This document shows positions 51,398-58,043 of a DNA stretch of 58,043 nucleotides, piece after piece. A model generated the notes under the pieces. That model saw nothing but the letters and a program-made list of their open reading frames with translations. It was not told where the DNA came from and did not search any database. The position numbers and the translations under genes are program-made. The stretch's first letter is position 1, and each line of letters opens with the position of its first letter. The DNA comes from Flavobacterium pokkalii. GTDB taxonomy: Bacteria > Bacteroidota > Bacteroidia > Flavobacteriales > Flavobacteriaceae. The stretch spans positions 1 through 58,043 of the forward strand of contig NZ_NASZ01000025.1 in NCBI RefSeq assembly GCF_014596575.1, read 5' to 3'.

Positions 51398-52330
51398 ATG
51401 AAATTTACAAGAGCACATTCTTTAAAAGAAATAGCAGATTTACTTAACTGTGAATTTGTTGGTGATGAGAATTTTGAAGTTTTAGGCATGAACGAAATTC
51501 ATGTGGTGGAAAAAGGAGATATTGTTTTTGTAGATCATCCTAAATATTATGATAAAGCTTTACATTCAGAGGCTACCATTGTTTTAATTAACAAAAATGT
51601 AGCTTGTCCGGAAGGAAAAGCTTTATTGATTTCTGAGGATCCTTTCAGAGATTTTAATAAGTTAACCAATTATTTTAAGCCTTTTCAATTTTCATCAGTT
51701 TCAATTTCACCAAGCGCAATTATTGGAGAAGGAACTATCATTCAGCCTAATTCTTTTATTGGTAACGGAGTTGTAATTGGAAAAAATTGTTTGATTCATT
51801 CTAATGTTTCCATCTATGACCACACTATTATAGGCGATAATGTAATTATTCACGCCGGAACTATTCTTGGGGCGGATGCGTTTTATTACAAAAAACGTCC
51901 CGAAGGCTTTGATCAGTTGCTTTCCGGAGGTCGTGTAGTTATCGAAGATAATGTTGGTATTGGAGCGCTTTGTACTATCGATAAAGGTGTTACCGGAGAT
52001 ACAACTATTGGGGAAGGAACTAAAATTGACAATCAGGTACATATTGGTCACGATACGGTAATTGGCAAAAAATGTCTGATTGCTTCTCAAACCGGAATTG
52101 CCGGTTGTGTTGTTGTTGAAGACGAAGTGACACTTTGGGGACAAGTAGGTGTAACCAGTGGAATTACCATTGGGGAAAAGGCTGTTTTATTAGGACAAAC
52201 CGGAGTAACGAAATCTGTTGAAGGCGGGAAAACTTATTTTGGAACACCTATTCAGGAATCAAGAGAATCTTTGAAACAATTGGTTAATCTTAAAAAGATT
52301 CCGGAAATATTAGAAAAATTAAAAGCATAA
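51398..52330 (+). CDS. Second LpxD-like acyltransferase
   Basis: A 310-residue paralogue of LpxD, 38 residues shorter. It keeps the N-terminal domain ([32 protein letters not shown]) and the beta-helix, including the expected catalytic His in [11 protein letters not shown] near residue 213. The second conserved His of the family, in the block that reads GISGHLTIG in the first LpxD, is changed here to GVTSGITIG. The C-terminal helix is short. This suggests a different acyl donor or sugar substrate. UDP-sugar acyltransferase activity is inferred. Confidence 0.85.
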   Translation: MKFTRAHSLKEIADLLNCEFVGDENFEVLGMNEIHVVEKGDIVFVDHPKYYDKALHSEATIVLINKNVACPEGKALLISEDPFRDFNKLTNYFKPFQFSSVSISPSAIIGEGTIIQPNSFIGNGVVIGKNCLIHSNVSIYDHTIIGDNVIIHAGTILGADAFYYKKRPEGFDQLLSGGRVVIEDNVGIGALCTIDKGVTGDTTIGEGTKIDNQVHIGHDTVIGKKCLIASQTGIAGCVVVEDEVTLWGQVGVTSGITIGEKAVLLGQTGVTKSVEGGKTYFGTPIQESRESLKQLVNLKKIPEILEKLKA

Positions 52331-52497
52331 AAAAAGTTGCTGTAAATTATTGATTTTGTTTTAAAAGACATTGTTTTGTGTCGTTGATAACAAAAGAGCT
52401 TAATAAAGAACTTTTTTTTTGATAAGAAAAGAGCTCAAATAATTTCGAAAACCTTATTTTTGCAGTACAAATTTAAAAATCACATAAAATATATATC

Positions 52498-53382
52498 ATG
52501 AGTGTTTTAGTTAACAAAGATTCTAAAATAATTGTTCAAGGTTTTACAGGAAGCGAAGGAACTTTCCACGCTTCTCAAATGATTGAATACGGAACAAACG
52601 TTGTAGGTGGTGTAACTCCGGGAAAAGGAGGAACTTTACACTTAGAGCGTCCTGTTTTTAACACTGTAAAAGATGCAGTGGAGCAGGCAGGTGCTGATAC
52701 TTCTATCATTTTTGTACCACCAGCTTTTGCAGCTGATGCTATTATGGAAGCTGCTGATGCAGGAATTAAAGTAATCATTGCTATTACTGAAGGTATTCCT
52801 GTTGCTGATATGATTCATGCAAATAACTACGTGAAACAAAGAAACGCCAGATTAATTGGACCGAACTGTCCTGGTGTAATTACTCCGGGTGAAGCTAAAG
52901 TTGGTATTATGCCAGGTTTTGTTTTCAAAAAAGGGAACGTAGGTATCGTTTCTAAATCAGGAACTTTAACTTATGAAGCTGCTGATCAGGTTGTAAAACA
53001 AGGATTAGGAATCACTACTGCTATTGGAATTGGTGGAGACCCAATCATTGGAACAACTACTAAGGAAGCTGTTGAGTTATTGATGAACGATCCTGAAACA
53101 GAATGTATCATCATGATTGGTGAAATCGGTGGTCAATTAGAAGCAGATGCTGCTAAATGGATCAAAGCTGATGGAAACCGTAAACCAGTTGTTGGTTTTA
53201 TCGCCGGAGAAACTGCTCCAGCTGGTAGAACAATGGGACACGCCGGAGCTATCGTTGGTGGTTCTGACGATACTGCAGCTGCTAAAAAACGTATCATGAG
53301 AGAAAATGGAATTCACGTTGTGGATTCACCAGCTGAAATTGGTAAAAAAGTAAAAGAAGTTTTGGTTAATGCAACAGTTTAA
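52498..53382 (+). CDS. sucD: Succinate--CoA ligase, alpha subunit
   Basis: The 294-residue subunit binds CoA and carries the phosphohistidine. Blocks are [21 protein letters not shown] near residue 13, [18 protein letters not shown] near 124, [17 protein letters not shown] near 148, [13 protein letters not shown] near 184, and [10 protein letters not shown] near 247, where His249 is the phosphorylated residue. With the beta subunit it converts succinyl-CoA to succinate with ATP or GTP. The beta gene is not in this window. TATTTTTG at 52455-52462 is a good -7 element; a terminator follows the gene. Confidence 0.97.
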   Translation: MSVLVNKDSKIIVQGFTGSEGTFHASQMIEYGTNVVGGVTPGKGGTLHLERPVFNTVKDAVEQAGADTSIIFVPPAFAADAIMEAADAGIKVIIAITEGIPVADMIHANNYVKQRNARLIGPNCPGVITPGEAKVGIMPGFVFKKGNVGIVSKSGTLTYEAADQVVKQGLGITTAIGIGGDPIIGTTTKEAVELLMNDPETECIIMIGEIGGQLEADAAKWIKADGNRKPVVGFIAGETAPAGRTMGHAGAIVGGSDDTAAAKKRIMRENGIHVVDSPAEIGKKVKEVLVNATV

Positions 53383-53408
53383 TCTCGAAACTAAATTTTA
53401 AATAAATT

Positions 53409-53434
53409 AAGCCTCACATTTGTGGGGCTTTTTT
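53409..53434 (+). terminator. Rho-independent terminator after sucD
   Basis: AAGCCTCAC, loop ATTT, GTGGGGCTT, then a T run; the stem has one wobble pair. Confidence 0.9.
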
Positions 53435-53519
53435 AGTTTAAACAGAATTTTAGAAATACATTTGCACCCAATAAATAATCAGCTCGCTGACAGATATAAA
53501 ACAATACAAAAAGAATACT

Positions 53520-53942
53520 ATGTATAAAGAATTAGAAGGATTCAAAGTTAAAAATCAATTTTCATTAACCACTGAAGATAATTTGGAAGAAGTATGTAAT
53601 GCATCAGAAGGTTCCGGAATATTTTTAGTGTATGATGTAGCAGATGAAAAAGAACTAATCATGGTGGGGTCAACCGGAACGGTTCAAAATGACGGAACTT
53701 TGAAAACTAAAAATGGCGGTTTGTATGACAAAATTGTAAACGGTCATCAATTTGCTAAAACAGGAAGAAAATATTCCTGGCCGGCTCAAATGAAAAAAGA
53801 AGCTATCAGTCGTTTAGAAGTGGTTTGGTACGAAACTTATAATGGCGATGCTAAAGTGATTCCTACTTTTGTTGAAGCTCAGGTGTTGCAAAATTTCTTA
53901 AATGAAAATAATAAATTGCCAAGATGGAATGTAGCTTTTTAG
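53520..53942 (+). CDS. Small protein, possibly GIY-YIG-like
   Basis: A 140-residue cytoplasmic protein that I do not firmly recognise. The pattern GIFLVYDVADE...LIMVGSTG (residues about 33-52) followed by basic RKYSWPAQMKKEAISRLEV and a later Glu in PTFVEAQVLQNFLNE resembles the strand-loop-strand, Arg and Glu layout of GIY-YIG nucleases. The signature residues are degenerate (GIF...MVG for GIY...YIG), so activity may be lost. It is flanked by terminators on both sides and is probably a single-gene unit. Close relatives seem likely in other flavobacteria. Confidence 0.65.
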   Translation: MYKELEGFKVKNQFSLTTEDNLEEVCNASEGSGIFLVYDVADEKELIMVGSTGTVQNDGTLKTKNGGLYDKIVNGHQFAKTGRKYSWPAQMKKEAISRLEVVWYETYNGDAKVIPTFVEAQVLQNFLNENNKLPRWNVAF

Positions 53943-53975
53943 TTCATTTTCAATTTGTTAAAAGAATATTTTTTT

Positions 53976-54002
53976 AAGCCTTGCTTTGGTAAGGCTTTTT
54001 TT
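53976..54002 (+). terminator. Rho-independent terminator after the GIY-YIG-like gene
   Basis: AAGCCTT, an 8-base loop GCTTTGGT, AAGGCTT, followed by a T run at 53996-54002. Confidence 0.85.
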
Positions 54003-54035
54003 ATAGCATAAATTTTATAAAACAGCTAAATCAAT

Positions 54036-54043
54036 TATATTTG
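54036..54043 (+). promoter_or_regulatory. Putative -7 promoter element of fabG
   Basis: TATATTTG matches TAnnTTTG perfectly and ends 33 bases before the fabG ATG. Confidence 0.5.
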
Positions 54044-54076
54044 TAACTCATTTAGCAAATTAACTTAAATTATAAT

Positions 54077-54823
54077 ATGAAATTACTTGAAGGAAAAGTA
54101 GCTATTATTACAGGTGCAAGCCGCGGAATCGGTAGAGGAATTGCCGAAGTTTTCGCAAAAAATGGTGCTGATGTAGCTTTTACTTACAGCTCGTCTGCCG
54201 AATCGGCTTTGGCTCTTGAAAACGAATTAAATGCTTTAGGAATTAAAGCAAAAGGATATAAATCGAATGCTGCCGATTTTGACGAAGCGCAAACTTTAGT
54301 CGATGCTGTTTTAGCTGATTTTGGAACTGTTGATGTTTTAATTAACAATGCCGGAATTACAAAAGATAATTTATTAATGCGTATGTCTGAAGCCGATTTT
54401 GATCAGGTGATTGATGTAAACCTGAAATCGGTTTTCAATATGACAAAAGCCATTCAAAAAACCTTCCTGAAAAAACGTGCCGGTTCTATTATCAACATTA
54501 GTTCTGTAGTAGGAGTTTCCGGAAATGCAGGACAAACTAATTACGCTGCTTCTAAAGCAGGTGCTATTGGATTTACAAAATCGGTCGCTTTAGAATTAGG
54601 TTCCCGTAATATTCGTTGTAATGCTATCGCTCCTGGATTTATTGAAACAGAAATGACTGCTAAATTAAGCGAAGAAGTAGTTAAAGGATGGAGAGAAGGT
54701 ATTCCGTTAAAACGAGGAGGAACTCCGGAAGATGTTGCCAATGCTTGTCTTTTCTTAGCTTCTGATATGAGTGCTTATGTAACTGGTCAGGTTTTAAATG
54801 TTTGCGGCGGAATGCTTACTTAA
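54077..54823 (+). CDS. fabG: 3-oxoacyl-[acyl-carrier-protein] reductase
   Basis: The 248-residue short-chain dehydrogenase reduces 3-oxoacyl-ACP with NADPH in fatty-acid synthesis. It shows the cofactor motif TGASRGIGRGIAEVF near residue 12, NNAGIT near 89, the catalytic tetrad around INISSVVG near 138 and YAASK near 154, and the C-terminal MSAYVTGQVLNVCGGM. The full length and the closing motif favour FabG over a general SDR. It is followed by a large membrane-protein gene after a hairpin-forming spacer. Confidence 0.95.
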   Translation: MKLLEGKVAIITGASRGIGRGIAEVFAKNGADVAFTYSSSAESALALENELNALGIKAKGYKSNAADFDEAQTLVDAVLADFGTVDVLINNAGITKDNLLMRMSEADFDQVIDVNLKSVFNMTKAIQKTFLKKRAGSIINISSVVGVSGNAGQTNYAASKAGAIGFTKSVALELGSRNIRCNAIAPGFIETEMTAKLSEEVVKGWREGIPLKRGGTPEDVANACLFLASDMSAYVTGQVLNVCGGMLT

Positions 54824-54840
54824 TAAAAGTTTACAGTAAA

Positions 54841-54876
54841 CAGTATCAGTTTACAGGTACTGAAAACTGATAACTG
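54841..54876. repeat. Intergenic hairpin between fabG and the VWA-like gene
   Basis: CAGTATCAGTTT at 54841-54852 pairs with AAACTGATAACTG at 54864-54876 apart from one extra base. The flanks repeat GTTTACAG and ACTG words, typical of flavobacterial intergenic repeats. Confidence 0.55.
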
Positions 54877-54897
54877 CGACTGAATACTTAAAATAAT

Positions 54898-56925
54898 ATG
54901 ACAACAAACACTATTCTATTAATTGTACTTTCGTTATTGATAGCTGGTGGTTTGTCTTATTTTCATTATTATTACAAAGCCAAGAGTAAATTAAAGGTTA
55001 ATTTACTCTTGGCTTTTCTACGTTTTCTGGCAATTTTTGGCTTATTAATTTTACTGATTAATCCAATAATTACAAGTAGCAATACTGTAATTGAAAAACC
55101 AATTTTAGCTATTGTAAGCGATAATTCCAGTTCGGTTTCCTATTTAAAAGCTGATAAAAAGGCTAAAGAAATACATTCGAAATTAGTTAACAATAAAGAT
55201 TTACAGCAAAAATTTAAGATTCAATCGTATCAGTTTGATGTTGATTTTTTAGCTTTTCAAAACTTAAATTTCAAGGGAAAACAAACGAATCTGGATGTGG
55301 TAGCCAAGGATTTAAAAGCAATCAATCGAAATAAATTTTACCCAACAGTATTGCTTACCGATGGAAATCAGACAACAGGAAATGATTATGTTTTTCGTTT
55401 CGATGATTCTAATAAAATTTTTCCCATTGTATTAGGTGATACGACAGAAGTTTTGGATTTAAAAATCAACCAACTGAATGTCAACAAATACGCTTTTTTG
55501 AAAAATCAGTTTCCGGTGGAAGTTTTTCTGCAATATTCAGGCAGTAAAAATATTTCGGCTAATTTTCAAATTTCTAAAAGCAATACGATTTTAAGCAATC
55601 AAAAGCTTAGCTTTTCGCCAACAAAAAATACAGCTGTTCTAAATGTTTTTTTAACTGCTGATAAAACCGGAACACAGTTGTATAAAGCCAGTTTGATTTC
55701 GACAGAAAAAGAAAAAAACAGCTATAACAACACCAAAAATTTTGCGGTTGAAATTATAGATCAAAAAACAAATGTTGCTTTGATTTCAGAAATTAATCAC
55801 CCCGATATTGCCGCTTTAAAAAGGTCAATAGAATCTAATGCTCAACGCAAAGTGTCTATTGTTAAACCAAAACAAATCAGTGATTTAAACAATTATAATG
55901 TTTTAGTTTTTTATCAACCTACAAGCGAATTTAGCAACGTATTTGAAACTAACAAAAACGCCAAAATAAATTCTTTTATTATTACAGGAACCCATACCGA
56001 TTTTAACTTTTTAAATCAGCAACAAACTAATTTAAATTTTAAAATGGCTGCTCAAAAAGAAAATTATTTAGCAGTTTTTAATTCACAATTCAATCTTTTT
56101 GCTGTTGATAATATTGATTTTGAAAATTTTCCGCCTTTGGAAAATTTGTATGGAAAAATCCAAAGCAGCTCAAATACCTCTATTTTACTTTCTTCAAAAA
56201 TTAGAGCGATCAATACCGGGATGCCTTTACTTGCTTTTAGTGAAAATCAGGGAAATCGTTCGGCTTTTTTATTGGGAGAGAATAGTTGGAAGTGGCGTAT
56301 GGAAAGTCATAATCAAACCAATTCTTTTGATAAATATGATGTTTTCATTGCTAAAATCATTCAGTTTTTGACAACCAATACTATAAAGAAATCGTTGGTA
56401 GTTAATCATGAATCTTTTTACAATTCGGGAGAAAACATCGAAATTACCGCTCAATATTTCAATAAAAATTACGAGTTTGATGAAAAAGCACATTTAAGTA
56501 TTTCATTGGTAAATTCGAAAACGAAACAAACAAAACGTTACGATTTATTAAAAACAAATAATGCTTACAAAGTCAATTTAGACGGTTTATCGGCTGGAAA
56601 TTACAATTTTACGGTTAAGGAATTGAATTCTAAAACAACTTATTCCGGTCATTTTGAAATCATAGATTTTGATATCGAGAAACAATTTGTTAATCCAGAT
56701 ATAGACCGATTGGAGCAACTCGCTGAAATTTCAAAAGGAAAATTGTATTTCCCGGATCAGACTGATGTTTTAATTCAACAACTTTTGACTGATGAAAACT
56801 ATAAAACCATTGAGAAAACAAATAGCAGCCAAACACCTTTAATTGATTGGAAATATTTGTTATTATTGATTTGCAGCTTATTTGCCGCCGAATGGTTTAT
56901 TCGAAAATACAACGGATTATTGTAG
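54898..56925 (+). CDS. Large membrane protein, VWA/BatA-like, of unknown function
   Basis: A 675-residue protein with two N-terminal membrane segments (ILLIVLSLLIAGGLSYF and LLAFLRFLAIFGLLILLI) and one at the C-terminus (LLLLICSLFAAEWFI). The periplasmic part begins with a von Willebrand A-like fragment (PILAIVSDNSSSVSYLK, YPTVLLTDGNQTTG; the Asp-x-Ser-x-Ser metal motif is DNSSS). It continues with beta-sandwich stretches and a glutamine amidotransferase-like region. This layout is found in Bacteroidota proteins related to the Bat (aerotolerance) cluster, but no Bat genes are next to it. Role unknown. It probably shares a transcript with fabG. Confidence 0.8.
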   Translation: MTTNTILLIVLSLLIAGGLSYFHYYYKAKSKLKVNLLLAFLRFLAIFGLLILLINPIITSSNTVIEKPILAIVSDNSSSVSYLKADKKAKEIHSKLVNNKDLQQKFKIQSYQFDVDFLAFQNLNFKGKQTNLDVVAKDLKAINRNKFYPTVLLTDGNQTTGNDYVFRFDDSNKIFPIVLGDTTEVLDLKINQLNVNKYAFLKNQFPVEVFLQYSGSKNISANFQISKSNTILSNQKLSFSPTKNTAVLNVFLTADKTGTQLYKASLISTEKEKNSYNNTKNFAVEIIDQKTNVALISEINHPDIAALKRSIESNAQRKVSIVKPKQISDLNNYNVLVFYQPTSEFSNVFETNKNAKINSFIITGTHTDFNFLNQQQTNLNFKMAAQKENYLAVFNSQFNLFAVDNIDFENFPPLENLYGKIQSSSNTSILLSSKIRAINTGMPLLAFSENQGNRSAFLLGENSWKWRMESHNQTNSFDKYDVFIAKIIQFLTTNTIKKSLVVNHESFYNSGENIEITAQYFNKNYEFDEKAHLSISLVNSKTKQTKRYDLLKTNNAYKVNLDGLSAGNYNFTVKELNSKTTYSGHFEIIDFDIEKQFVNPDIDRLEQLAEISKGKLYFPDQTDVLIQQLLTDENYKTIEKTNSSQTPLIDWKYLLLLICSLFAAEWFIRKYNGLL

Positions 56926-56966
56926 TAACCGGATGTAACTTTTTAATTTAACTGATAAAAAATCTT

Positions 56967-57944
56967 TTGAAAAAAGACAGAAACATATTCGCTGAAAACG
57001 GAATTTTTAATTTAGAAAAACACAGCAAAACGCAACAGTTTATTTTTGTGTGTTTGTTGCTAATTTGTCTCTCAGGTTTTATTACTCCGCCTATTGCCTT
57101 ATTGCTTGGAATATTGGTAGCCAATATTTCCGGACATCCTTGGTTGCATCTGAACCATAAAATAATTCGGGTTTTACTTCAGGTTTCGGTAGTAGGGCTG
57201 GGGTTTGGGATGAATGTACACAATGCGTTGTTGTCAGGTAAAGAAGGTTTTGTTTTAACCGTTGCAACCTTATTTAGTACTATAGTTTTAGGAATTATTT
57301 TAGGCAAATGGCTCAAAACAGACGTAAAAACATCGCATTTAATTTCCTGTGGAACGGCTATTTGCGGCGGAAGTGCTATTGCAGCGATTACGCCGGTTAT
57401 CAAATCAGATGAAAAGCAAACTTCGGTTGCACTGGGAGTTATTTTTATATTGAATTCAATTGCTTTATTTGTTTTTCCTATGGTTGGACATTGGTTACAG
57501 TTGTCTCAGGAAGATTTCGGATTGTGGTGTGCTTTAGCGATTCACGACACCAGTTCGGTTGTAGGAGCAGCTAACAAATACGGAGCTGAGGCTTTACAAA
57601 TTGCAACAACTGTAAAATTAGCCAGAGCCTTGTGGATTATTCCAATTGTGTTGTTAACGAGTGTTTTGTTTAAAAACAAAGCCAGTAAAATCAAGATTCC
57701 TTATTTCATCGGATTGTTTATACTGGCTATGATTTTGAATACTGTTGTGCCACAAATTTCAATATTATCACCTTATATTGTGGCTGTTGCTAAAATTGGT
57801 TTAACCGTAACTTTATTTTTTATTGGTTCGGGATTAAGCAGTTCGGTTTTGTTGGCCGTTGGAATAAAACCTTTGATACAGGGAATACTGCTATGGACTT
57901 TTATAGCAAGCTTATCATTATTAGCTATTTTGTATTGGAGCTAA
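56967..57944 (+). CDS. YeiH-family putative sulfate exporter
   Basis: The 325-residue protein starts at TTG (LKKDRNIFAENGIF); no in-frame ATG precedes the first membrane segment. It belongs to the YeiH/UPF0324 family: about nine to ten transmembrane segments, with PPIALLLGILVANI near residue 33, GLGFGMNVHNALL near 76, ISCGTAICGGSAIAAITPVI near 126, and IHDTSSVVGAANKYG near 191. Members are predicted to export sulfate or related anions. It follows the VWA-like gene by 41 bases. The rest of the window (57945-58043) shows no gene. Confidence 0.9.
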   Translation: MKKDRNIFAENGIFNLEKHSKTQQFIFVCLLLICLSGFITPPIALLLGILVANISGHPWLHLNHKIIRVLLQVSVVGLGFGMNVHNALLSGKEGFVLTVATLFSTIVLGIILGKWLKTDVKTSHLISCGTAICGGSAIAAITPVIKSDEKQTSVALGVIFILNSIALFVFPMVGHWLQLSQEDFGLWCALAIHDTSSVVGAANKYGAEALQIATTVKLARALWIIPIVLLTSVLFKNKASKIKIPYFIGLFILAMILNTVVPQISILSPYIVAVAKIGLTVTLFFIGSGLSSSVLLAVGIKPLIQGILLWTFIASLSLLAILYWS

Positions 57945-58043
57945 TTTATTTAACGTGAGTTCGATATAAACTTATTGAAAAAGAACCAATTGTTTTGTAT
58001 CTACAAAGTTGTTTTTCAAAGACGGTTTTTTCTCTGCAAAATT

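Noticed and set aside
1..58043. Prophage, insertion sequence or integrative element
   Set aside because: No integrase, transposase, phage structural genes, tRNA-associated direct repeats or clear change in gene style were seen.

Overview
The window looks like a chromosomal piece of a Flavobacterium-type member of the Bacteroidota (Flavobacteriaceae). The evidence is: AT-rich DNA; many perfect matches to the flavobacterial -7 promoter element TAnnTTTG just upstream of genes; a PorX regulator of type IX secretion; a fused LpxC/FabZ enzyme; a DUF3822-RsmD gene pair; a Bacteroidota-style RNase P RNA; and a PKD/SprB-repeat surface protein entering from the left edge. I see no prophage, insertion sequence, CRISPR array, tRNA or rRNA. 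Most of the window is ordinary core genome. The accessory parts are one MntA/HepT toxin-antitoxin pair and several families of intergenic palindromic repeats.

Layout. 1-1316 (minus): 5' end of a large secreted repeat protein, with a 43-codon ORF just upstream. 1677-5751 (plus): polyphosphate cluster sixA-ppk1-ppx with a TMEM175-type K+ channel gene. 5748-7468 (minus): dnaX, split by an A10 tract so that frame 0 gives a gamma-like protein and a -1 shift gives full-length tau. 8012-8341 (plus): rnpB with a textbook promoter and two palindromic inserts. 8454-9850 (minus): rsmD and DUF3822. 10094-13868 (plus): SF1 helicase, YgiD-type dioxygenase, a membrane protein and kdsB. 13865-16027 (minus): K+ channel, spermidine-synthase-like enzyme and an XRE regulator. 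16028-16340 is a divergent control region with repeated TTTAC-N4-GTAAA operators overlapping both -7 boxes. 16341-21265 (plus): M14 peptidase, Lrp regulator, PEP carboxylase, DinB protein.

21260-28192 (minus): deoxyinosine-type DNA glycosylase, recQ, an acidic protein, a deoxyhypusine-synthase-like enzyme, arginine decarboxylase with an unusual leader, and aroB. 28279-33676: proline dehydrogenase, a DCC protein, mutS2, then the mntA-hepT pair reading into ung. 33758-37638 (minus): porX-tsaE-ald and a small membrane-anchored protein. 37894-39652 (plus): GyrI-like protein and chromate transporter. 39720-45924 (minus): a four-gene RND efflux operon with its MarR/GbsR regulator. 46104-53382 (plus): HD phosphohydrolase, lpxD, lpxC/fabZ, lpxA, efp, a second lpxD paralogue and sucD. 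53520-57944 (plus): a GIY-YIG-like protein, fabG, a large VWA-like membrane protein and a YeiH-family transporter.

Themes. Lipid A/LPS supply is represented by kdsB, lpxD, lpxC/fabZ, lpxA, lpxD2 and fabG. Genome maintenance is represented by dnaX, the SF1 helicase, recQ, mutS2, ung and the second glycosylase. Polyamines are represented by arginine decarboxylase, the DHS-like enzyme and the spermidine-synthase-like protein. PorX links to the secreted SprB-like protein through type IX secretion. The observations most worth testing are the dnaX recoding site, the XRE operator array built on the -7 promoter motif, the leader of the arginine decarboxylase gene, the palindromes inside rnpB and the LpxD2 paralogue lacking a conserved histidine. 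Start codons were moved to an internal ATG where the longer frame began inside a clear -7 promoter element (dnaX, spermidine-synthase-like, M14 peptidase, mutS2, SF1 helicase) or close behind one (DUF3822).
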